From Bacteroidota bacterium (GTDB lineage: Bacteria > Bacteroidota > Bacteroidia > Bacteroidales > JAGONC01): DNA of 64,000 bases. The stretch covers positions 47,192 to 111,191 of the forward strand of contig JAKLFC010000013.1 in the NCBI GenBank assembly GCA_022711405.1. The letters run 5' to 3'. Made by a program: the position numbers and the translations under genes. Numbering within the stretch: the first letter of the stretch is position 1; every line of letters starts with the position of its first letter. Below are positions 1 to 9,544 of the stretch, in pieces. A model generated the notes under the pieces. That model saw nothing but the letters and a program-made list of their open reading frames with translations, was not told the DNA's origin and did not search any database.

Positions 1-1
1 C

Positions 2-478
2 CAGGCGAAACTGGACCTGATCAAACAAGTCCAGGAATACGAACTCACCGGCAACAAAAACGAGGACCTGCAAATGATCAAGGAGATGCAGCGTCAATGG
101 ATGGAAATAGGCCATGTGCCAATGAAAGACAAAGACAAGCTTCAGAATGACTTCCGGACGGCAATCAATAAACACCTGGATAAGCTGAAGGTTGACGCCA
201 TGGAGATCAGTACGCTTTCTTTCAAGGCACACTATGAATCCGTCAGGGACGTGCCGGATGCCAACCGTATCCTGAGCAAGGAAAGGGGTACGCTGATCAA
301 TAAGCTCAGTAAATTAAAGGAAGATATATCTCTCTGGGAAAATAATATTGGTTTTCTGGCCGATTCAAAAAATGCCCAGATCCTGAAAAAGGAGTTTGAG
401 AAGAAAATCGATAATGCCAAAAAGGAACTTTCGATACTTGAAGCCAAGATCAGGATCCTGAATGGGCCACGGTCGTAG
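2..478 (+). CDS. DUF349 domain protein, C-terminal part
   Basis: The reading frame is open from base 2, so only the C-terminal 158 residues or so are present and the start lies upstream of the window. The protein is rich in Lys, Glu, Leu and Gln, with a WMEIGHVP segment followed by FRTAINKHLDKL. This helical pattern is typical of DUF349 repeats, which have a conserved Trp followed by G-x-V-P. The last 60 residues form a likely coiled coil (runs of LKED, KKEFEKKID, KKELSILEAK). The function of the family is not firmly known. The gene ends 17 bp before aroC on the same strand, so the two may be co-transcribed. The identification rests on the repeat pattern only. Confidence 0.75.
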   Translation, partial: QAKLDLIKQVQEYELTGNKNEDLQMIKEMQRQWMEIGHVPMKDKDKLQNDFRTAINKHLDKLKVDAMEISTLSFKAHYESVRDVPDANRILSKERGTLINKLSKLKEDISLWENNIGFLADSKNAQILKKEFEKKIDNAKKELSILEAKIRILNGPRS

Positions 479-495
479 GATAAAATGGAATTCCG

Positions 496-1587
496 ATGTC
501 TGGCAATACATTTGGCAGGCTGTTCAGACTCACGACCTTTGGTGAATCCCATGGCAGGGCCGTGGGTGGTGTGATCGATGGCTGTCCGCCCGGATTGCAC
601 GCCGACATCCCTTTCATCGAACGCGAACTCGCGCGGCGCAAACCCGGACAATCCGACTATACCACCCCGCGCGGTGAAACCGACAGCGTCATCTTTTCAT
701 CCGGAATCCTGGAAGGGATGACCACCGGAACTCCCATCGGATTTTGGATCCTCAACACGGATCAGCATGAGGAGGAGTATGACCATCTCAGGAAGCTTTT
801 CCGGCCTTCGCATGCGGATCTCACCTATCAGCAGAAGTATGGAATTCGCGATCATAGAGGTGGCGGCAGGGCCTCCGCACGGGAAACCGTGTCCCGCGTG
901 GTGGCCGGTGCTTTTGCAAAGCTTCTGCTCATGCGCGGGAACATCACTGTACAGGCCTATGTGTCCTCCATCGGTCCTGTGTCCCTGACGACCAATTACA
1001 CCGGCCTCAGTCTGGATAAAACGGAAGATTCTCCCGTACGCTGTCCGGATCCGCATACCTCTGCAGAAATGGAAAAATACCTTCAGGACATCATGCGGGA
1101 AAGGAACTCCACCGGCGGCACGATCACCTGTATCGCGCGGCATGTACCTCCCGGGCTGGGCGAACCGGTCTTCGACAAGCTCCAGGCAGCCCTGGCACAC
1201 GCCATGCTGAGCATCCCGGCCGTAAAGGGATTTGAGTATGGATCCGGCTTTAAAGGTACTACCATGAAAGGCTCCGAACACAATGATCCCTACGCACTGG
1301 TCACCGAACCAGATGGCTCGGTGCAAATACGGACCCTTTCCAACCGTTCGGGCGGTATTCAAGGTGGGATTTCTTCCGGTGAGGACATCTTCTTCAGAGT
1401 AGCATTCAAACCCATTTCAACCATTGGACTGGAACAGTTAACACTGGATGACCAGGGAAGGAACGTCAGGTTCACCGGAGCCCGGCGTTACGATCCCTGC
1501 CCCGTACCTCGTGCTGTTGTGATCGTGGAGGCCATGACCGCACTCGTTCTTGCCGATTATTTTTTGATGCAAAAATGCATGAGCTAA
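496..1587 (+). CDS. aroC: Chorismate synthase
   Basis: This 363-residue protein has the usual family length. Chorismate synthase removes phosphate from 5-enolpyruvylshikimate-3-phosphate using reduced FMN, the last step of the shikimate pathway, in the cytoplasm. The N-terminal block with GESHG followed by [10 protein letters not shown] (residues 14-32), the central [12 protein letters not shown] block and the SGGIQGGIS block near residue 290 are family signatures for binding FMN and substrate. The ATG at 496 has no Shine-Dalgarno sequence, normal for this genome. It lies 17 bp after the DUF349 gene and 22 bp before the AsmA-like gene. No other aro gene is nearby. Confidence 0.97.
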   Translation: MSGNTFGRLFRLTTFGESHGRAVGGVIDGCPPGLHADIPFIERELARRKPGQSDYTTPRGETDSVIFSSGILEGMTTGTPIGFWILNTDQHEEEYDHLRKLFRPSHADLTYQQKYGIRDHRGGGRASARETVSRVVAGAFAKLLLMRGNITVQAYVSSIGPVSLTTNYTGLSLDKTEDSPVRCPDPHTSAEMEKYLQDIMRERNSTGGTITCIARHVPPGLGEPVFDKLQAALAHAMLSIPAVKGFEYGSGFKGTTMKGSEHNDPYALVTEPDGSVQIRTLSNRSGGIQGGISSGEDIFFRVAFKPISTIGLEQLTLDDQGRNVRFTGARRYDPCPVPRAVVIVEAMTALVLADYFLMQKCMS

Positions 1588-1609
1588 AAGCCCCATCAAT
1601 CCCTCCCCT

Positions 1610-4468
1610 ATGAAAAAAGCTGTTAAGATCATCCTGATCGCAGTTGCCTTCCTCATCCTGGTCATTGCCCTGCTGCCAGTGATCTTCAAAGGAAAAGTGA
1701 TCGAATATGCCAGGCAGCAGGCCAATGACCAGCTGAAAGCCTCGCTGTCGTTTACAGACGGGCGCCTGACCCTTCTGAAAAGTTTTCCGCTGGTTTCCTT
1801 AAAGCTCGATTCGCTGCGCATCATTGGCATGGAGCAGTTTAGCAATGATACCCTGCTTCAGACAGAACGCCTGTACGTATCCTTTGACCTGCTGAGCCTG
1901 TTCGGGGATCAGTATGAGATCGTCAGGATCAGGATGGAAAATCCATCCCTGAAGTTGCATGTAGATGAAAATGGGGAGGTCAACTGGGATATTATCAGGG
2001 AACCTGCCGGTGAAGAAAATGAAATACAAGCAGTGGCTGCCCTGGATGGATCCAGTCATTTTTCGCTGGGGCTGCAGGACGTCGACCTTATGAACGCCAA
2101 CCTGATCTACCTTGACGAATACACCGGCATGCTCATATGGGCTGATCACATGCAGCTGGCCTTTAAGGGTGATCTCACGGAATCCCAGACCAGTCTGAAC
2201 TTCAATGCGGATATCAGCAGGTTTTCCATTGATTATGAAGGATTTCCAATCGTTCATGAAGTGCCCGCCGAACTTTCCTCGCTGATCCATGCTGACTTTG
2301 TCGCAGAAAAATATACATTTCAGCAGTCTGCCATCCGGCTGAGCGAGATCCCACTTACCCTGGAAGGTTATTATGCAGAACCGGAGGGGCAGGTGGAGAT
2401 GGATATTCAGTTCACCTCAGGCAAATGCGATTTCAAGAACTTTCTTTCCGTGATCCCTGCTGTTTATACCAGGGATTTTGACCAGATCCAGGCATCCGGT
2501 ACATTATCCATCGACGGATTTATTCGCGGAGAATATACTGATGAACTTCTCCCGTCCTTTGGACTGAACCTGAATATTGACGGCGGAATGTTCCAGTATC
2601 CGGGGTTCCCGGCGAATATATCCGGAATATATCTGAACGCTTCGGTCGAGAATCCGGGCGGCGAGATGGATCAGACGGTCATTTCCATAGAACCCTTTCA
2701 GTTCGTCATGGCTGGTAACCCCGTTAATGCAAGCCTGACTATACACCAACCGGTATCAGATCCAGCCATTCAGGCTGCAGTGAAAGGCAGGATCGATCTC
2801 GGGTCAGTCCGGAAAATCGTCCCGCTGGATGCCGGACAGGAGTATTCAGGCCTGCTCATTACCGATGCCAGGATCAAAGGCAGGGTCTCTGATTTTGAAA
2901 GCAGGCTTTACCAGAACATTATAGCCAGCGGCACCCTGGAAGCCGCAAACATTGGGCTTTCTGGCGCTGGTTTCCCACGGTTGATTTCAATTCCGTCGGT
3001 CCGTCTGGAACTTCAGCCTGACAGGTTTCGGATTGCGGATCTGTCACTGAATTATGGTCCAAGTGATCTACAGGCTGAGGGTTATGTTGAGAATTATATT
3101 CCGTACCTGCTGGATGGTAAAACGATTAAGGGGCGCCTGAGCGCCAGCTCCCGAGTGCTTGACCTTGATTCCCTGCTGGCCGGACTGCCCGGTGCCGAAC
3201 AACCCGGCGCCCGGGCTCCGGATACTGTTCCTGCTACTTTTCTGGTGCCCGGTAACATTGATTTTGAGCTGAACGCCAGCTGTGATCTGCTGAAGTACGA
3301 TGCCATGAATATCCGCAATGCGGAAGGCCGGATCATTGTTCAAAACAGCGAAGTGAAGGTCAGGGATCTGAAAGTGGACCTGCTGGGAGGGTCGGTAATA
3401 CTGGATGGCAGCTACTCAGCTGCGGATCACGGGCAGGCAGCGGTACAGGCTTCGCTGAAATTAAATGGGATCGATCTCCAGCAATCCTACAATGCCCTGC
3501 AGCTGATCCGCTCGTTTGCTCCGGTCGCTCAAAGAACCAGAGGCAGCTTATCGGCAGGTTTTACTTTCAAATCAGAACTAAACAGCCAATTGCAGCCGCT
3601 CATCAGCAGTATCTCCGGATCGGGCAGGCTGTCTTCCTCGAAAGTGGTGATCGAAGATATCCAGGTGTTCAACCAGATCGCTGATATGCTCCACACTGAC
3701 CGGTTGAAAAATGCCACGATAGATGCCCTGGATCTGTCGTTCGACATCCTTGACGGCAAGGCTCATATCAGCCGGTTCCCTTTTAAAATGGGACCCATCA
3801 GCGCACTGCTGAGCGGATATACATCGCTCGACCAGCAAATCAGCTTCGTACTTGGCATGGAAATACCCAGAAGCGAGTTTGGCTCTTATTTCAATGATGT
3901 CATCAATGACCTGGCCAGCAAGATCAATAAATCAGGAGCAGAATTTCAGGTTGGAGACAAGGTCAGCGTGGATGTGGTCATCGGAGGAACTGTCACCCGG
4001 CCCACTGTCACCATTGGGTTGAAGGAAGCCATGAAAAATGTGGTGGACGAACTGAAATCCAGGGTGGAGGACGAATTTCAGGAAAAAAAGGAGGAAGCGG
4101 AGGCGATGATAAAACAACAGGCGGATCGATATATTGCAAAAGCTGATTCCATCGCTCAGGGAATTATTGCAGAGGCGGAGAAGCAGGCAGCAGAGATCAG
4201 ATCCCTTGCGATGCAATCGGCGCAGAAGATACGTCAGGAAGCCGATTCTGCAGCTGTCAGGCTGGTTGCGGAGGGGAAGAAGAAGGGACCCCTTGGAGAA
4301 ATGGCCGCCAGAGCTGCGGCGGACCAGATAAGGAAAGAGGCCGACAGCAAAGCAAGTCTTCTGGTTTCGGAGGCCGACAGGCGTGCTGAGGCTATCCTGA
4401 GTGAAGCCAGGGAAAGAGCGGCTGCGATCCAAGGGGATGCCCGTGCAAAGTTTGATATAAGTAATTGA
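1610..4468 (+). CDS. AsmA-family inner-membrane/periplasmic protein with helical tail
   Basis: This 952-residue protein has one N-terminal membrane helix (residues 4-25), then a very long beta-rich periplasmic region with AsmA features: a Leu-rich repetitive fold, an early LKLDSLRIIG strand and a late block near residues 690-780 resembling the AsmA C-terminal domain. AsmA and related proteins are thought to bridge the envelope and move or handle phospholipids. From about residue 808 to 948 the protein becomes a continuous Ala/Glu/Lys/Arg-rich helix with near-repeats (EAEKQAAEIR, EADSKASLLVSEADRRAEA), probably a coiled coil or amphipathic helix. That tail is unusual for AsmA proteins. It could be an oligomerisation or membrane-contact segment. 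Its exact role is not known. Confidence 0.8.
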   Translation: MKKAVKIILIAVAFLILVIALLPVIFKGKVIEYARQQANDQLKASLSFTDGRLTLLKSFPLVSLKLDSLRIIGMEQFSNDTLLQTERLYVSFDLLSLFGDQYEIVRIRMENPSLKLHVDENGEVNWDIIREPAGEENEIQAVAALDGSSHFSLGLQDVDLMNANLIYLDEYTGMLIWADHMQLAFKGDLTESQTSLNFNADISRFSIDYEGFPIVHEVPAELSSLIHADFVAEKYTFQQSAIRLSEIPLTLEGYYAEPEGQVEMDIQFTSGKCDFKNFLSVIPAVYTRDFDQIQASGTLSIDGFIRGEYTDELLPSFGLNLNIDGGMFQYPGFPANISGIYLNASVENPGGEMDQTVISIEPFQFVMAGNPVNASLTIHQPVSDPAIQAAVKGRIDLGSVRKIVPLDAGQEYSGLLITDARIKGRVSDFESRLYQNIIASGTLEAANIGLSGAGFPRLISIPSVRLELQPDRFRIADLSLNYGPSDLQAEGYVENYIPYLLDGKTIKGRLSASSRVLDLDSLLAGLPGAEQPGARAPDTVPATFLVPGNIDFELNASCDLLKYDAMNIRNAEGRIIVQNSEVKVRDLKVDLLGGSVILDGSYSAADHGQAAVQASLKLNGIDLQQSYNALQLIRSFAPVAQRTRGSLSAGFTFKSELNSQLQPLISSISGSGRLSSSKVVIEDIQVFNQIADMLHTDRLKNATIDALDLSFDILDGKAHISRFPFKMGPISALLSGYTSLDQQISFVLGMEIPRSEFGSYFNDVINDLASKINKSGAEFQVGDKVSVDVVIGGTVTRPTVTIGLKEAMKNVVDELKSRVEDEFQEKKEEAEAMIKQQADRYIAKADSIAQGIIAEAEKQAAEIRSLAMQSAQKIRQEADSAAVRLVAEGKKKGPLGEMAARAAADQIRKEADSKASLLVSEADRRAEAILSEARERAAAIQGDARAKFDISN

Positions 4469-4557
4469 CAATTAGGTCATCATGAAGACCGTTTCACGGA
4501 TTTTCAGTGTTAAATAATGTTAAATGGCCTTTTCTTTTTTTATTGTTTTTCCCCGAT

Positions 4558-4569
4558 TATTTTATTTTG
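4558..4569 (+). promoter_or_regulatory. Candidate promoter -7 region of the gldAFG operon
   Basis: The 125-bp gap before gldA is AT-rich. TTATTTTG at 4562-4569 differs by one base from the Bacteroidota -7 consensus TAnnTTTG. No convincing -33 TTTG lies at the usual spacing. The call is tentative and rests on sequence only. Confidence 0.3.
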
Positions 4570-4593
4570 CACCAAAATTTTAATTAAAGGATT

Positions 4594-5523
4594 ATGGACA
4601 TTGTCGTAGAAAATTTTACGAAAAAATACGGCACTCAGAAAGCTGTGGATAATATTTCCTTTGTGGTCAAAGCAGGGGAGGTACTTGGTTTCCTGGGGCC
4701 GAACGGAGCCGGAAAGACCACCACCATGAAAGCGATCACTACCTTTTTTGCTCCGACTGCCGGCGATATCAGACTGGGAAACATCTCGGTCAGGGATAAT
4801 CCGGAGGAGATCAAGAAACATATCGGATATCTTCCGGAAAATAATCCTCTTTATACGGATATCCCGGTCATTGATTACCTGAAGTTTGTTGCAGGCCTTT
4901 ACCAGATACCCAGGGAAAAGGTGCGGGAAAAGATCCTTGAGATGGTTACTCTGTGCGGGCTGGAGGGGGAGAAGCACAAAAAGATCGGCGAGCTGTCGAA
5001 AGGGTACAAGCAGCGGGTGGGGCTGGCTCAGGCGCTGATCCATGATCCGGATGTGCTGATCCTGGACGAGCCTACGGCTGGACTGGATCCCAACCAGATC
5101 GTGGAGATCCGCGAGCTGATCAAAAAGATCGGCCGGCAGAAGACCGTTATCCTGAGCTCGCATATCCTTGCCGAAGTGGAAGCCACCTGCGACCGGATCC
5201 TGATCATCAACAAAGGCAGGATCGTTGCCGATGGCACTCCGGCGACACTCAGACAGCGGGAACAGGGAGCCGAGATCCTCAAGGTAACGATCGAAGGAGG
5301 TGAGCGCAATGAGATCTTCAAGGCTCTTCAAACCCTTCCCAGCGTTGATCTTGTTGACCTGGTCAGGGACGAAGCCAGTGGTTTTGAAATCCACAGCAAA
5401 CGGGAGCAGTCATCCCGTAAGCCCATCTTCCAGCTTTGCGTGCACCATAAATGGTTCCTGACCGAAATGAGCATCCAGCAGACCAAACTCGAGGATGTCT
5501 TCCGTGAGCTGACCATGAATTAA
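4594..5523 (+). CDS. gldA: ABC transporter ATP-binding protein, GldA type
   Basis: This 309-residue cytoplasmic ATPase has a Walker A motif GPNGAGKTT (about residues 35-43), a signature-like LSKGYKQRVGLAQAL, Walker B VLILDEPTAGLD and the switch His in ILSSHIL. After the ATPase core (about 1-215) it has the C-terminal extension found in GldA and ABC-2 type ATPases. It is followed 35 bp later by a GldF-like permease and then a GldG-like protein, which supports the GldA assignment. In Flavobacterium, GldA/F/G were found among gliding motility genes and later linked to polymer or envelope transport. Many non-gliding Bacteroidota carry the same trio, so motility cannot be inferred from it. Confidence 0.85.
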   Translation: MDIVVENFTKKYGTQKAVDNISFVVKAGEVLGFLGPNGAGKTTTMKAITTFFAPTAGDIRLGNISVRDNPEEIKKHIGYLPENNPLYTDIPVIDYLKFVAGLYQIPREKVREKILEMVTLCGLEGEKHKKIGELSKGYKQRVGLAQALIHDPDVLILDEPTAGLDPNQIVEIRELIKKIGRQKTVILSSHILAEVEATCDRILIINKGRIVADGTPATLRQREQGAEILKVTIEGGERNEIFKALQTLPSVDLVDLVRDEASGFEIHSKREQSSRKPIFQLCVHHKWFLTEMSIQQTKLEDVFRELTMN

Positions 5524-5558
5524 TACCTAAAAATCTCAACTAACCGATAATCGATACT

Positions 5559-6287
5559 ATGAAAAAAATCTGGGTGATCACCTCCAAAGAGTTAAGCACC
5601 TTTTTTGATTCGCTGATGGCGTATATCATGCTGGTCCTTTTTCTGGGCTTCAGCGGTTTCTTTACCTGGATCTACGGTGCGGATGTTTTTCTGACCAACC
5701 AGGCCAGCCTGCAGTCCTTTTTCGGGATCGCATACTGGACATTGTTCTTCTTCATTCCAGCGCTGACCATGCGAATGATGGCAGAAGAAAGGCGGTCGGG
5801 AACCATTGAGCTGCTGCTGACGCGCCCGGTCAGCGACTGGCAGGTGGTGACCGGCAAATTTCTGGCGACATTTATCCTTATCCTTGTGGCCCTTCTCCTT
5901 ACCCTGCCTTATTATATTACCGTGGCATCACTGGGTCCCGTTGACCATGGAGCTGTCTGGACAGGATACCTTGGTTTGCTGCTGATGAGCGGCGCCTATA
6001 TCAGCATTGGTTTGTTCGCCAGCAGCATCTCATCCAACCAGATCGTGGGATTTCTTCTGGCACTTTTCATTGGCATTTTCTTTCATATCATTTTCGAGGT
6101 ACTCGCGGCCAATATTTCCGGATTCTTCGGTAACCTGTTCGCTTACCTCAGCATGTCGTCCCACTATGAATCCATTTCCAGGGGGGTGATCGACACCAAG
6201 GATATGATCTATTTCCTGAGCATTATCTTTCTCGGGCTAATTGCCACAGAGGCCGTTCTATCGAAACGCAACATTGCAGAATACTAA
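5559..6287 (+). CDS. gldF: ABC-2 type permease, GldF type
   Basis: This 242-residue membrane protein has about six predicted helices (for example residues 15-40, 55-72, 100-125, 140-160, 165-190 and 218-238). MMAEERRSGTIELLLTRPVS around residues 71-90 is the characteristic cytoplasmic coupling segment of ABC-2 permeases. It begins with KKIWVITSKELSTFF, as GldF proteins do. It lies between gldA (35 bp upstream) and gldG (24 bp downstream) and presumably forms the channel of the GldA ATPase. The substrate is not known. Confidence 0.88.
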   Translation: MKKIWVITSKELSTFFDSLMAYIMLVLFLGFSGFFTWIYGADVFLTNQASLQSFFGIAYWTLFFFIPALTMRMMAEERRSGTIELLLTRPVSDWQVVTGKFLATFILILVALLLTLPYYITVASLGPVDHGAVWTGYLGLLLMSGAYISIGLFASSISSNQIVGFLLALFIGIFFHIIFEVLAANISGFFGNLFAYLSMSSHYESISRGVIDTKDMIYFLSIIFLGLIATEAVLSKRNIAEY

Positions 6288-6311
6288 CAGACCGAAAATC
6301 GCACAGAAGCA

Positions 6312-7832
6312 ATGAAAAGAACAAGAAAATCATTCCTTTACCAGATCCTGCTGATCATAGGAGTAGTGGTACTGATCAATATTCTGTCGGATATTTACTT
6401 CCTCAGGCTTGACTTTACTTCCGATAACCGGTATACGCTGAGCAAAGCCACCAGGAATATCCTCCGGAATCTGGATGAGCCGGTCACTGTCACCGCATAT
6501 TTCACCGAAGATCTTCCGCCGCAGATGGTAAAGATCAGAAAGGATTTCAAAGAGCTCCTGGTGGAGTATGCCAACATTTCAAGGGGAAATGTGGTCTATG
6601 AGTTCGTTGATCCGTCGAAGGACGAGGAAACCGAGATGAAGGCTCAGCAGCAGCGCATTCAGCCTGTTCTGATCAACGCCAGGGAGAAAGATCAGATCAA
6701 ACAGCAGAAGGCGTATCTTGGCGCTGTCATCCAGATGGGGGAGGAGTCGGATGTGATCCCCTTCATGCAGCAGGGCTCAGCTATGGAGTTTGCCCTGTCA
6801 TCCAGCATTAAGAAGCTGTCGGTGAAGAACAAACCTGCCATCGGATTGATGCAGGGCCACGGTGAACCCTCCCTGGGTGCCCTGTCGCAGGCCATTGGCC
6901 AGCTGAACATTCTGTATACCGTTCAGCCAGTCAATCTGACTGATACGTCGGATGCCATGAGTAGTTTTAAGACTGTTGCGATCATTGCACCCGCTGATTC
7001 TTTCCCTGCCAGTCACCTGAGCCAGCTGGATGCATTTCTTGCCAGGGGAGGCAACCTTTACATTGCCTTGAACCGTGTCAAGGGAGACTTCAGCACCCTG
7101 TACGGTACACCCGTCACGACCGGGCTGGAGACCTGGCTGGCTGGAAAAGGACTTTCGGTGGAGGAAAACTTCATCATTGATGCCCAGTGCCAGACCGTCG
7201 GAGTAAGGCAGCAGCAGGGTATGTACAGCATTACCACCCCTGTGAGGTTCCCATACCTGCCAGTGGTCAATAAATTTGCCGAACATCCCGTCACTGCGGG
7301 GATAGAATCCATCATGTTCCCTTTTGTCAGTTCCATCAACTTCCGCGGAGATACTTCCATCTCCTATACTCCTCTTGCCTTTACCTCAGAAAAGTCCGGC
7401 ACCCGACCGGCGCCTCTCTACCTCGATTTCCAGCAGAACTGGACACAGAATGACTTTCCCATGTCGGCCATCACCGTGGCTGCATTGCTGGAAGGCAGGA
7501 TCCAGGGTAATGCACGCTCCCGCATCATCCTGATCTCCGACGGTGATTTTGCCGTTGGAGGGGAAGGGAACCAATCCCAGCAGATACAGCAGGACAATGT
7601 GAACCTTATGGTCAATTCGATCGATTACCTGTCGGATGACACCGGATTGATTGAGCTGAGAACCAAAGGAGTGACCTCACGTCCTCTTGACCAGATCGAA
7701 GACAGTAAGAAAAGCCTGCTGAAATATGTCAATTTTCTGCTGCCCATCATTCTCATTGTTGTGTTTGGAATCCTGAAGATGCAGCGCAACAGAAACTTAC
7801 GCGAAAAAAGAAAGGAGGAAGGCTATGTTTAA
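6312..7832 (+). CDS. gldG: GldG-like ABC transporter accessory protein
   Basis: This 506-residue protein has an N-terminal membrane helix (about residues 11-30), a large extracytoplasmic domain and a C-terminal helix (about 475-496) followed by a basic tail. The early segment FLRLDFTSDNRYTLS and the following NLDEPVTVTAYFTEDLP are typical of GldG and the related DUF7088/ABC-type uncharacterised domain. GldG is thought to work with the GldF permease and GldA ATPase. The stop codon overlaps the next gene by 8 bp, so translation of the two is likely coupled. The assignment is by sequence pattern and context. Confidence 0.85.
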   Translation: MKRTRKSFLYQILLIIGVVVLINILSDIYFLRLDFTSDNRYTLSKATRNILRNLDEPVTVTAYFTEDLPPQMVKIRKDFKELLVEYANISRGNVVYEFVDPSKDEETEMKAQQQRIQPVLINAREKDQIKQQKAYLGAVIQMGEESDVIPFMQQGSAMEFALSSSIKKLSVKNKPAIGLMQGHGEPSLGALSQAIGQLNILYTVQPVNLTDTSDAMSSFKTVAIIAPADSFPASHLSQLDAFLARGGNLYIALNRVKGDFSTLYGTPVTTGLETWLAGKGLSVEENFIIDAQCQTVGVRQQQGMYSITTPVRFPYLPVVNKFAEHPVTAGIESIMFPFVSSINFRGDTSISYTPLAFTSEKSGTRPAPLYLDFQQNWTQNDFPMSAITVAALLEGRIQGNARSRIILISDGDFAVGGEGNQSQQIQQDNVNLMVNSIDYLSDDTGLIELRTKGVTSRPLDQIEDSKKSLLKYVNFLLPIILIVVFGILKMQRNRNLREKRKEEGYV

Positions 7833-8820
7833 AAAGATGAATTACCGAGTTCTCATCATCGTATTGCTAGTCCTGGCAGCTGTTTTTATCATCACAAAAT
7901 ATGTAAAGCGGGATGAACGGACATTCAGAGATCAGCTTGTTTCGTTCTCACCTGAGGAGATCACCGAGATCCTTTTTACGCCGGATCCCCTTAAGAATGA
8001 GCAGGTACGGCTTCAGAAGGAAACAGAAGGACTATGGAAATTGTATTCAGGTGAAAAGGCCTACAATGCTGACACCACCACCATCTATAACATGCTTCGT
8101 TCCCTCGCCGGCCTGAAACCCAGCCGCGTTGCTGCCATGAACGACTCCAGGTGGAAGGAGTTTCAGGTGGATGATTCGACCGGTATCCGGATCAGGTTGT
8201 TGCAAAGATCAGAGGAAGTGGCTGATGTGGTCGTCGGTAAATTCAGCTATAAGCCTGCGCAGGGGCAGGAAGGGATGTATGGACGGGGTCAGGGAACCAT
8301 GACATCCTATGTGAGGCTAACTGATGAGAAAGAGGTGTATGCAGTGGATGGATACCTGAGAATGGGACTGCAATCCAATATCAATGGTCTGCGTGATAAA
8401 GCACTGAGCAGAACCAAACGGGATGATATCACACGGGTGACTTTCACTTATCCCGGAAGCCTTCCGTATACCCTGGAGCGCCAGGGAACCGGATTTGCCA
8501 TCAATGGCATTCCCGCCGATTCAACGGCATCTGCGCTTTATCTTGGCAGCATCGCCCGCTTGTCGAGCCAGGATTTCCTGTCGGATATACCGCTTGGACA
8601 ACCGGCTGCCTATTCGGTCAAAATTGAGGGGAACAATATGCTTCCTGTGGATATTATGGCTTACCCGGCTCCTGACACGGTGAACAAGTATATTCTGACT
8701 TCCTCGGTTAATCCCGGTACCCTGTTCAGCGGTTACGGTAAGAACAAGCTTTTCGAAAAGGTATTCGTTCCCATGGAAAAGTTTGCTCAAAAGGAGAGAT
8801 CGGCTCCGGATGTGAAATGA
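7825..8820 (+). CDS. DUF4340 domain protein, partner of GldG
   Basis: This 331-residue protein has an N-terminal membrane anchor (residues 7-24) and an extracytoplasmic beta-rich region with repeated DUF4340-like units (EEITEILFTPDP, GLWKLYSGEKAYNADTTTIYNML, DDITRVTFTYPG). DUF4340 proteins commonly follow GldG-type genes in Bacteroidota and other phyla and are inferred to be part of the same transporter. The ATG at 7825 has a strong Shine-Dalgarno sequence, AAAGGAGG at 7811-7818, lying inside the end of gldG. This is uncommon in this window and suggests the start depends on coupling with gldG translation. Confidence 0.82.
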   Translation: MFKKMNYRVLIIVLLVLAAVFIITKYVKRDERTFRDQLVSFSPEEITEILFTPDPLKNEQVRLQKETEGLWKLYSGEKAYNADTTTIYNMLRSLAGLKPSRVAAMNDSRWKEFQVDDSTGIRIRLLQRSEEVADVVVGKFSYKPAQGQEGMYGRGQGTMTSYVRLTDEKEVYAVDGYLRMGLQSNINGLRDKALSRTKRDDITRVTFTYPGSLPYTLERQGTGFAINGIPADSTASALYLGSIARLSSQDFLSDIPLGQPAAYSVKIEGNNMLPVDIMAYPAPDTVNKYILTSSVNPGTLFSGYGKNKLFEKVFVPMEKFAQKERSAPDVK

Positions 8821-8830
8821 CAGTTCGCAG

Positions 8831-9544
8831 CTATTTGTCTTTTCGGAACCTTACTTTAGCTTCAGGGCTCATTTTCTCGGTGGCGTACTGAAAGATCAGT
8901 CGCGGTGCCAGGTTCTTCCATTTGTACAGGAATTCTTCCGTGATCCGGGGATTGACCTTCCATGCTTCCCTCAGGAACCAGCCCAGTCCCTGGTGCACTT
9001 CCCTTTCCTTATCCATCATCAGAGAGTCGATGAACTGAAAAAAACCGTCGAAATCGGGATTTGTTTTTAAAAGTTTGATCATCGAAACAGGCACAGCCCT
9101 TCGCTGGAATTTATTTTCAGCGGTTTTCCATGGAGCCAGGTCCTGGTAAGAGATCAGCGATTTTTTATAAAAAATGGGGAATAATTCACTGCAGATGACA
9201 TCGCAGTGTGCCCAGTTGTGAATTCCTGTTTCAAACCACTCCTCCACGACCTTGAAGGTATCACGGGTAAACTGTCTGTTATAGTGTTTTAACAGCAGTA
9301 CAGCAAAACTGGTCATCTCATATTCGGGTAATTGCACCAGCCGACGGCTTATCTCTATTACCATGTCCATCATAAGGTCAGGCTTTTTGAGGAGCTCTTC
9401 CACCTTGCCGTTCAAGAGCTCCGATGTCAGGCCGTATGCCTGATACCCGCCTTTAAAATAGCGGGAATACTTTTTGACAATTTCTTCATCCGCATTTTGC
9501 CGGCAATAATCGATGATATTACTGAGGAGATCTTCAGGTTTCAT
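8831..9544 (-). CDS. DNA alkylation repair protein, AlkD-like
   Basis: This 237-residue all-helical protein has the HEAT-like pattern of the AlkD family of DNA glycosylases, which remove 3-methyladenine and 7-methylguanine. Typical elements are the NWAHCDVICSELF segment around residue 110, the W-x(5)-K-x(2)-RR-x-A block near residue 140, and HQGLGWFLREAW near residue 185. The ATG overlaps the stop of the upstream phosphodiesterase gene by 4 bp (ATGA), so the two are probably co-translated even though their roles are unrelated. It converges with the DUF4340 gene, with 10 bp between the stops. Confidence 0.85.
   Translation of the reverse strand: MKPEDLLSNIIDYCRQNADEEIVKKYSRYFKGGYQAYGLTSELLNGKVEELLKKPDLMMDMVIEISRRLVQLPEYEMTSFAVLLLKHYNRQFTRDTFKVVEEWFETGIHNWAHCDVICSELFPIFYKKSLISYQDLAPWKTAENKFQRRAVPVSMIKLLKTNPDFDGFFQFIDSLMMDKEREVHQGLGWFLREAWKVNPRITEEFLYKWKNLAPRLIFQYATEKMSPEAKVRFRKDK

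Noticed and set aside
4594..8820. Evidence for gliding motility
   Set aside because: gldAFG-type genes also occur in non-gliding Bacteroidota, and no other gld or spr gene is present.
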